Part shown: piece by piece, positions 1-4,203 of the stretch
Layout: every line of letters begins with the position of its first letter
Numbering within the stretch: the first letter of the stretch is position 1
Assembly: GCA_048173955.1 (NCBI GenBank)
Contig: DBEYOB010000200.1
Location: forward strand, 1 to 5,447
Reading direction: 5' to 3'
DNA from: CAZUFB01 sp048173955
Lineage (GTDB): Bacteria; Actinomycetota; Coriobacteriia; Coriobacteriales; UMGS124
Length of the DNA stretch: 5,447 nt
Translations under genes and position numbers: made by a program
Notes under the pieces: generated by a model
The model's database searches: none
What the model was told of the DNA's origin: nothing
Seen by the model: the letters and a program-made list of their open reading frames with translations, nothing else

Positions 1-226
1 GGCGCACCGCCCGCAGCGCGCCTACGACGGCGACGGCGGCGAGCAGCGCCAGCACCGCCGCCTCCAACACGGACGTCCCCACGGCGCCCGTGGCGGAGTC
101 GGCGTGGCGCGCCGTGCACAGGGCGAACGCGAGCAGGCTGCCCGCTCCCGCCGAGGACAGGGCGAGACGCCCCCAAGCGACCCCGCCGTCCCGGCGGCCC
201 GACCGAGCCTCGGCTTCCCGCGCCAT
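1..226 (-). CDS. N-terminal part of a multi-pass membrane protein, possibly a membrane-anchored LuxR-type regulator (partial, runs off left edge)
   Basis: The reading frame opens with ATG at 226-224 and stays open to the left edge, giving 75 codons. A purine-rich Shine-Dalgarno stretch (GGAAGGGGGAGG, 228-239) lies just upstream and supports this start. The protein begins with a short basic segment (MAREAEARSGRR), then a hydrophobic stretch at about residues 16-37, a short polar turn (TARHADSATG) and a second hydrophobic stretch at about 50-70 ending in Arg. That is the pattern of two membrane helices separated by a short loop. No DNA-binding domain is visible because the C-terminus lies outside the window. 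The gene is divergent from the exported flavoprotein at 522. In Eggerthellaceae such reductases often sit beside LuxR-family regulators with a membrane-embedded N-terminal half, so that identity is a reasonable inference, but the visible residues would equally fit a transporter or another membrane protein. Confidence 0.6.
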   Translation of the reverse strand, partial: MAREAEARSGRRDGGVAWGRLALSSAGAGSLLAFALCTARHADSATGAVGTSVLEAAVLALLAAVAVVGALRAVR

Positions 227-272
227 GCCTCCCCCTTCCGCGTTCGGAGCAGAACGCCGCTGCCGACGTGGT

Positions 273-285
273 TGACGTAGCGTCA
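273..285. promoter_or_regulatory. Short dyad TGACG-TAG-CGTCA, possible operator
   Basis: Perfect 5-bp half-sites TGACG (273-277) and CGTCA (281-285) flank a 3-base spacer. The dyad lies about 47 bases upstream of the membrane-protein start, in the AT-enriched part of the divergent region, where a regulator could affect either gene. Such a short palindrome can arise by chance. Confidence 0.25.
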
Positions 286-399
286 TTACTTGGGACGGGC
301 CGCGGCGCCGACCGGCGGACCGTCCGCACCCCATATCCTAGCGCAAACGAAACGGCCGGTCGACGGCCCAAGAAACCGGGCAATAACCCCTTTTGGACC

Positions 400-424
400 G
401 CGCTCACCAATCGCGGTGATGCGC
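400..424. promoter_or_regulatory. Inverted repeat with TCACC-N6-GGTGA core upstream of the flavoprotein
   Basis: GCGCTCACC (400-408) pairs with GGTGATGCGC (415-424) around a 6-base spacer, with a single unpaired base. The core half-sites TCACC (404-408) and GGTGA (415-419) match perfectly. It lies about 100 bases upstream of the flavoprotein ATG and about 20 bases upstream of the candidate -10 element. The spacing and symmetry fit a binding site for a dimeric regulator; it could instead fold as an RNA hairpin if transcription begins further upstream. No regulator family can be assigned from this site alone. Confidence 0.35.
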
Positions 425-439
425 GGCGGGGCCGTCCGG

Positions 440-448
440 TGGTTAGAT
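440..448 (+). promoter_or_regulatory. Weak extended -10 candidate for the flavoprotein
   Basis: TG-G-TTAGAT at 440-448 resembles an extended -10 element (TGn followed by a TATAAT-like hexamer). No good -35 box sits 17 bases upstream, in keeping with an extended -10 promoter. Transcription from here would give a leader of about 65 bases before the ATG at 522. The match is imperfect, so this is tentative. Confidence 0.2.
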
Positions 449-505
449 GCCCTCAGCCCGCGGTGCACGGCAGAGCGCCGTCCGCCGCGGCCGGATATCC
501 CTCAC

Positions 506-514
506 GAGAAAGGA
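506..514 (+). promoter_or_regulatory. Ribosome binding site fixing the flavoprotein start
   Basis: GAGAAAGGA ends 7 bases before the ATG at 522. It selects this ATG over an upstream in-frame start at 447, which has no such site and would place 25 non-signal residues before the twin-arginine motif. A second in-frame ATG at 537 (Met6) lies too close to the twin-arginine motif and further from the site. Confidence 0.65.
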
Positions 515-521
515 TCCGCAC

Positions 522-2459
522 ATGTCCCAGACCACCATGAGCCGCCGCGACTTTCTGACCCGCGCCGCCGCCGGCACGATGGGCGTCGCCGCCCTGTCGA
601 GCGTGACCGCCGCATCGCTGGCCTGCGCCGAGGAGGCCGCCGAGGCCGAGGCGCCCGCCGCTCCGGCCTACGAGGGCACCTACGACATCATGTCCCAGTA
701 CTCCACCTACGGCCACGGCGAGAACCCCGATGCGGTCGCCGCCACGACCCCCGAGGAGTACATCGTCTCCAAGGGCGACGGCATCCTCTCCGCCGGCGGC
801 ATGGTCGGCGAGCTCGGCATCACCCCCGCCGACTTCATGCTGAACGTCCCCGCCTGGCTCGGCACCGCGCCCGTCATCGAGGACATCGCCGACACCGAGG
901 AGTGCGACGTGCTCGTCATCGGCGCCGGCAACGCCGGCACCACCGCCGCCCTGCGCGCGCAGGAGATGGGCGCCAGCGTCATCCTCGCCGAGACCCAGAC
1001 CTACGACGAGTACGACGAGTACGCCTGCGACATGGCCTGTTACAACTCGAAGCTGTTCCTCGACAAGGGCACGCCCGAGATCGACCCCATGGACATCTTC
1101 AACCAATACATGCGCGACTACCGCGGCCACGCCCACCAGAAGCTCGTGCGCGACTACGCCACGCGCGGCGGCGAGATGCTCGACTGGATGTGCACCTACA
1201 TCCCGCAGGATCTCATCGACAAGTACGCCAAGACCTCCAACTACAAGGGCAACGCCAACTTCAACGGCGAGCACTGCGGCCAAAAGTCGTTCATCGGCAT
1301 GACCCAGTGGCGCGACGAGGACTCCAACATCAACATGTGGCCCTACGTCATCCGCACGCTGCACACCGCGCTCGAGGAGCTGGGCGGCCAGATGCGCTGG
1401 GGCTACCAGGCCATCGAGCTCGTCAAGGACGGCGACGCGGTGACCGGCGCCATCCTGCGCGACGTTGAGGGCGCCTACCACCAGATCAACGCCAAGGCGA
1501 CCATCGTGTGCGCCGGCGACTTCGGCGGCAACCCCGACATGCGCCTCGACCTCTCCGACCAGATGCGCAACCTGGCCTGGTCCTACGGCAGCGACCGCAC
1601 CAACACCGGCTCCATCGGCGGCATGGGCCGCGACGGCAGCGGCATCAAGATGTGCATGTGGGCGGGCGGCACCATGGAGGGCGGCCCGCGCGCCGCGCAG
1701 TCCGTGGGCATCAACGGCAAGCCGGGCCTGGCGTTCGGCGGCTGCTGGCCCTGCTTCGGCGCCGACGGCAAGCGCTTCTACAACGAGTGCCTCATCAAGC
1801 ACGGCAGCGACGGCTACCTCGACATGCTGCCCGCCGGGTTCCTCATGCTCCAGGTGACCGACTCCAACTGGGAGGAGTACCTCTCGCACCAGGGCTACGG
1901 CCACGAGACCATGGACCGCAGCTCCGACTACATGTGCGACGAGGTCCGCGAGAACATGGAAGCCTATGTGACCGGCCCCGACGGCTTCCCCGTGCGCGCC
2001 TTCTCGCGCTTCGGCAAGGAGTACACGACGATGTACGCCGCCGACACCCTCGAGGAGGTCGCGCAGATCGCCGGACTCGACGAGGAGGCCACGGCCAACT
2101 TCGTCGCCGAGGTCGCCCACTGGAACGAGATGTGCGAGGCCGGCGAGGACACCGACTGGGGCATCGACCCGCAGCTGCTCATGCCCATCAAGGACGCCCC
2201 GTTCTTCTTCAACTTCTCGACGACCGGCGGCAACCCCTCCAACGGCCTGTGCCAGCACGCCGCCATCTGCACCGACGGCAACTACCAGGTGCTGACCGGC
2301 GAGAAGGCCCCCATCGCGGGCCTGTACGCGGCCGGCAACACCTGCGGCCAGCGCATCGGCATCCAGTACTCGACCCCCACGGCCGGCAACTCCTGCGGCA
2401 GCGCTCTGACCAGCGGCTACGTCGCCGGCGAGTGCGTCGCGAAGGCCCTGGGGCTGTAA
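522..2459 (+). CDS. Twin-arginine-exported FAD-dependent oxidoreductase (fumarate reductase/FAD_binding_2 family), substrate unknown
   Basis: The 645-residue product begins with a Tat signal: SRRDFLT at residues 7-13, a hydrophobic segment at about 15-34, and a plausible AxA cleavage site after ACA (34-36), then an acidic Ala/Glu/Pro linker. It should act outside the cytoplasmic membrane with FAD loaded before export. The dinucleotide fold starts at DVLVIGAGNAG (129-139, GxGxxG), with a likely ribose-binding Glu at 157. The GRDGSGIKM segment (369-377) and the C-terminal GLYAAGNTCGQ (600-610) and TAGNSCGSAL (620-629) match the FAD_binding_2 pattern that closes over the flavin. There is no FMN-binding or haem domain, so electrons must come from a separate partner, and none is encoded next to it. 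The fumarate reductase catalytic pattern is not preserved: the His before the TxGG turn is Ser/Thr (FSTTGG, 565-570), and the C-terminal GxxR substrate arginine is absent (YSTPTAGN). Fumarate is therefore an unlikely substrate. The protein is cysteine-rich (18 Cys, including C169/C173 and C408/C411). It is a lone gene, divergent from a membrane protein. The family is sure; the substrate is not. Confidence 0.93.
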   Translation: MSQTTMSRRDFLTRAAAGTMGVAALSSVTAASLACAEEAAEAEAPAAPAYEGTYDIMSQYSTYGHGENPDAVAATTPEEYIVSKGDGILSAGGMVGELGITPADFMLNVPAWLGTAPVIEDIADTEECDVLVIGAGNAGTTAALRAQEMGASVILAETQTYDEYDEYACDMACYNSKLFLDKGTPEIDPMDIFNQYMRDYRGHAHQKLVRDYATRGGEMLDWMCTYIPQDLIDKYAKTSNYKGNANFNGEHCGQKSFIGMTQWRDEDSNINMWPYVIRTLHTALEELGGQMRWGYQAIELVKDGDAVTGAILRDVEGAYHQINAKATIVCAGDFGGNPDMRLDLSDQMRNLAWSYGSDRTNTGSIGGMGRDGSGIKMCMWAGGTMEGGPRAAQSVGINGKPGLAFGGCWPCFGADGKRFYNECLIKHGSDGYLDMLPAGFLMLQVTDSNWEEYLSHQGYGHETMDRSSDYMCDEVRENMEAYVTGPDGFPVRAFSRFGKEYTTMYAADTLEEVAQIAGLDEEATANFVAEVAHWNEMCEAGEDTDWGIDPQLLMPIKDAPFFFNFSTTGGNPSNGLCQHAAICTDGNYQVLTGEKAPIAGLYAAGNTCGQRIGIQYSTPTAGNSCGSALTSGYVAGECVAKALGL

Positions 2460-2491
2460 CGGCCATCGGCTGAGCGCGAACCGTCGCGGAC

Positions 2492-2534
2492 GACCGGCGT
2501 GCGGTGGACCCCCCATGGGAGCCGCACGCCGGTC
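2492..2534 (+). terminator. GC-rich terminator-like hairpin after the flavoprotein
   Basis: A perfect 13-bp stem, GACCGGCGTGCGG (2492-2504) with its complement at 2522-2534, encloses a 17-base loop that itself contains the palindrome CCCATGGG (2512-2519). It begins 32 bases after the stop codon at 2459. No T-tract follows, as is common for hairpins that end transcripts in high-GC Actinobacteria; Rho-assisted termination is possible. Confidence 0.6.
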
Positions 2535-2746
2535 CCGGCGGTCGGGCGACAGCGGGCGTGCGACGGACGGGCGGGGCGACAGGCACCCGGCGGACGGGCA
2601 CGGCACAGCATGCGGGGCGGAAGGCGGGGACATCGACGGCTTTTTGACCCGCGACGCATCCGGGTGAGGGAGTTTCTGAAAAAATGCGTCGCGCGAACGA
2701 TTGCGCCCCGGTTCCGCATCTGCCCGCAGGGACGGAAAGCCCGAAT
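2535..2746. other. Intergenic stretch with no recognisable gene
   Basis: Together with its flanks, the region from 2460 to 3043 is a gap of nearly 600 bases. This part is G-rich on the plus strand from 2535 to about 2640 and becomes mixed afterwards. Short open frames cross it on both strands but have low-complexity Arg/Gly/Pro content, no ribosome binding site and no recognisable domain. The only structure I see is the inverted repeat at 2650-2693, listed separately. Confidence 0.5.
2650..2693. repeat. Perfect 10-bp inverted repeat
   Basis: CGCGACGCAT (2650-2659) is matched by its exact reverse complement ATGCGTCGCG (2684-2693), around a 24-base loop ending in an A-run (2679-2684). Runs of T (2640-2645) and A flank or fall inside it. 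It could form a hairpin in RNA from either strand or be a remnant of a mobile element end; neither is demonstrated. Confidence 0.4.
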
Positions 2747-2787
2747 ATGGTAAGTAGATATTGCAATTTAAAATCTATATTTACCAT
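2747..2787. promoter_or_regulatory. AT-rich imperfect palindrome ATGGTAA...TTACCAT
   Basis: ATGGTAA (2747-2753) is the exact reverse complement of TTACCAT (2781-2787). Inside them TAGAT (2755-2759) pairs with ATCTA (2773-2777), leaving one base opposed to three as an internal loop. The 41-base dyad marks the start of an AT-rich island unlike the surrounding GC-rich sequence, and lies about 90 bases upstream of the probable promoter at 2871. It could be an operator or a hairpin. No T-tract follows, so an intrinsic terminator is less likely. Confidence 0.4.
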
Positions 2788-2870
2788 CGATAGCTTGTTC
2801 GGCGAAAACACCCCTTTTCAAATCGTTCGCAACGGGCATTTCTTCAGAAAACCGCCCACGCATAGCGTTT

Positions 2871-2879
2871 TGATATAGT
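2871..2879 (+). promoter_or_regulatory. Probable extended -10 promoter of the HemW-like gene
   Basis: TG-A-TATAGT at 2871-2879 is a good extended -10 element, at the downstream end of an AT-rich island (about 2744-2880). No clear -35 box is visible at the usual distance, as expected for an extended -10 promoter. Transcription would begin around 2886, leaving a leader of roughly 158 bases before the GTG at 3044. The first palindromic unit of the downstream array would overlap the start point. Confidence 0.45.
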
Positions 2880-2949
2880 ATGGCGTGCCGGTTTACCGGC
2901 ATTCAGCTTCATGGCGTGCCGGTCTTTTGGCATGCGGGTCTTCCGGCAT
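2880..2949. repeat. Array of three 18-base palindromic units with a 13-base direct repeat
   Basis: Three related units occur: GTGCCGGTTTACCGGCAT (2885-2902), GTGCCGGTCTTTTGGCAT (2916-2933) and ATGCGGGTCTTCCGGCAT (2932-2949). The first contains a perfect 7-bp dyad, TGCCGGT/ACCGGCA (2886-2892 and 2895-2901); the other two are less perfect versions. The first two units also share an exact direct repeat, ATGGCGTGCCGGT, at 2880-2892 and 2911-2923. The array starts immediately after the -10 element, so it may be a set of operators over the transcription start or a series of stem-loops in the leader. It is too short and irregular for a CRISPR array. Confidence 0.6.
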
Positions 2950-3031
2950 ACGACCTTACGGCCTGCCAGTTCCCCCGCGGCCGTCCCTGCATCCGGGAGG
3001 ACGCGGGCGGCCGCACGGAATAGGATGCGCG

Positions 3032-3037
3032 AAGGAG
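3032..3037 (+). promoter_or_regulatory. Ribosome binding site choosing the GTG start at 3044
   Basis: AAGGAG sits 6 bases before GTG at 3044-3046. The same frame is open upstream to a GTG at 2885, but that codon lies inside the palindrome array, has no ribosome binding site and would add 53 residues with no family resemblance. Confidence 0.7.
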
Positions 3038-3043
3038 AACACG

Positions 3044-4048
3044 GTGCAGACTTCGGAAACGACTTTGGAAACCCGGAACGCCCGGGACGGAGAGGGCGGC
3101 GGGGAGACGGCCGCCGCCCCGCGCCGCGCCCCGCGCCGGGTGGTCGCGGAGCTCAGGCTCCCCTTCGCGGTGGAGCGGCGCGGCCGCCCCGAGCGCGAGC
3201 GCATCGTGGGCTGGGACGGCAAGCGCGCGGCGGCCTACCTGGGGGCCCTGCGCCGCGAGATCGCCGCGAACGCGTCGGAATTCTCGGACTGCAGCGTGGC
3301 GGCCGTGCGCCTGGGAGGCGGCATCGCGACCAACGCGCCCGCCGAGGAGCTGTGGCAGACCTGCCGCACGCTGCGGCAGAGCCTCGCGGTCGAGGAGGGC
3401 GCGCCCACGAGCTGCCGGGCGTCGATCTGCAACGTGAGCGGGGCGAGCATGCCCTTCCTGCGCCGCGCCGGCGTCACGCGCTTCGACTTCGAGCTCCTGG
3501 CGCTCGACAGCGCCGACTTTGCGCGCCTCAACCATGCCGACGCCCTCCAGGATTTCAACTACGTCGTCGACAGCTTCCTGCGCGCCTACAGCAACAAGAC
3601 GCTCGGCATCGTGCTCGCCTACGGGTTCGACGCGCCCGACACCCGGGCGTTCAGGCGGTCGATCGTCCAGTTCACGCGCATGCCGGCCCACCACCTCCTG
3701 CTCGAGCCGTGGACCGGGGAGCGCGTCGCGCGCGCCTCGGAGGACCTGGCGGCCGCCCAGCTCGCCGAGGCGCGCGACGTCCTCGGCAACGCGGGGTTCG
3801 TCGAATACGCCCCCCTGCGCTTCGCGCGGCCGGGCGAAGAGGACCCGTTCTGGGCGCTCCAGCAGCCCGGTGCAGGCGGCACGCCCGAAGGCGGCGCCCG
3901 CTGCGAGGTGATCGGCTTCGGGCTCGGGGCGACGACCCGCTTCGGGGGCGTGGCGAGCACCAACACCGACGACTGGGAGACCTACCTCGCCCACGCCGAC
4001 GATTTCGCCAGGATCACGGCCAGCGTCGGGCCGATCGCGACCCCCTAG
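3044..4048 (+). CDS. HemW/coproporphyrinogen oxidase-like radical SAM homologue lacking the Fe-S cysteines (probable pseudoenzyme)
   Basis: The 334-residue product starts with about 32 disordered, charged residues and then follows the order of motifs seen in HemW and HemN-type radical SAM proteins. LRLPFA (37-42) stands where HemW has the HIPFC segment; GGG (91-93) matches the glycine motif; RRAGVTRFDFELLALD (140-155) matches the GVNRxSxGxQS region; RLNH (161-164) matches the LGRxH motif. GFVEYAPLRFARPGEED (251-267) and GFGLGATTRFGGVASTN (291-307) match the GYxxYEISNFARPG and GxGxGAxS segments. The CxxxCxxC cluster that binds the 4Fe-4S centre is absent: C42 is Ala, and the next cysteine is only at 83. 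The C-terminal HemN_C domain is also missing, so the protein stops about 50 residues short of HemW. It cannot carry out radical SAM chemistry or haem insertion as known. The frame is long, intact and strongly GC-biased, which suggests a retained protein with a new role, perhaps substrate or haem binding or regulation, rather than a dying gene. It is monocistronic and convergent with the HsdM-like gene. Confidence 0.75.
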   Translation: MQTSETTLETRNARDGEGGGETAAAPRRAPRRVVAELRLPFAVERRGRPERERIVGWDGKRAAAYLGALRREIAANASEFSDCSVAAVRLGGGIATNAPAEELWQTCRTLRQSLAVEEGAPTSCRASICNVSGASMPFLRRAGVTRFDFELLALDSADFARLNHADALQDFNYVVDSFLRAYSNKTLGIVLAYGFDAPDTRAFRRSIVQFTRMPAHHLLLEPWTGERVARASEDLAAAQLAEARDVLGNAGFVEYAPLRFARPGEEDPFWALQQPGAGGTPEGGARCEVIGFGLGATTRFGGVASTNTDDWETYLAHADDFARITASVGPIATP

Positions 4049-4054
4049 ACCGGT

Positions 4055-4099
4055 CGGAAGCCCCGTCGACCCCGCACCGGGCGGCGGAAAGCCCCGTCG
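4055..4099. repeat. Short direct repeat CGGAAGCCCCGTCG after the HemW-like gene
   Basis: CGGAAGCCCCGTCG (4055-4068) recurs with one inserted A at 4085-4099. It lies between the stop codon at 4048 and the terminator at 4120. The function is unknown, and chance duplication in GC-rich sequence is possible. Confidence 0.3.
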
Positions 4100-4119
4100 T
4101 CGGGACGCGCATCGAACCA

Positions 4120-4160
4120 GACGGCCCCCGGCGCGCATCCCGCATGCGCCGGGGGCCGTC
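4120..4160. terminator. Strong hairpin terminator between convergent genes, probably bidirectional
   Basis: GACGGCCCCCGGCGC (4120-4134) pairs perfectly with 4146-4160, a 15-bp GC-rich stem around an 11-base loop. It lies about 70 bases past the stop of the plus-strand gene and about 45 bases past the stop of the minus-strand gene, so it can serve both. A pyrimidine-rich tail (CCATCTCCTTCC) follows on the plus strand; there is no long T-tract on either side. Confidence 0.75.
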
Positions 4161-4203
4161 CCATCTCCTTCCGCCCGCAGGGATGCGGTCGGTAGCGCAG
4201 GCC

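Larger units (their letters stand above)
227..521. other. Divergent intergenic region between the membrane protein and the flavoprotein
   Basis: This stretch of about 295 bases separates two divergently transcribed genes and must hold promoters for both. It is less GC-rich than the coding sequence in patches near 270-295, 330-355 and 380-394. It contains two short dyads and a weak extended -10 candidate, described separately. I see no RNA gene and no convincing small coding sequence; open frames crossing it lack ribosome binding sites and recognisable protein content. Confidence 0.6.

Noticed and set aside
447..521. Upstream in-frame start for the flavoprotein
   Set aside because: It has no ribosome binding site and would bury the twin-arginine motif 25 residues further in; ATG at 522 has GAGAAAGGA at good spacing.
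615..640. Lipoprotein lipobox at Cys35 of the flavoprotein
   Set aside because: The residues before the cysteine are S-L-A, so the usual Leu at -3 is missing; an AxA signal peptidase I site after residue 36 fits better.
290..1468. Plus-strand open frame overlapping the start of the flavoprotein
   Set aside because: Its Arg/His/Pro-rich translation is a frame shadow of the flavoprotein gene, with no ribosome binding site.
453..2633. Long open frame on the minus strand opposite the flavoprotein (726 codons)
   Set aside because: It is a by-product of high GC in the opposite frame: composition is dominated by Gly, Ala, Val, Arg and His with no recognisable domain, while the plus strand encodes a clear FAD-binding protein with signal peptide and ribosome binding site.
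2880..2968. CRISPR array
   Set aside because: There are only three short, degenerate, palindromic units; spacing is irregular (two units overlap by two bases) and no spacers of uniform length or cas genes are present.
2885..3043. Upstream GTG extension of the HemW-like gene
   Set aside because: The extra 53 codons translate the palindrome array and leader; GTG at 3044 has an AAGGAG site 6 bases upstream.
3044..4048. Functional HemW or coproporphyrinogen III dehydrogenase
   Set aside because: The CxxxCxxC motif essential for the 4Fe-4S cluster is absent, as is the HemN_C domain, so the name would mislead.
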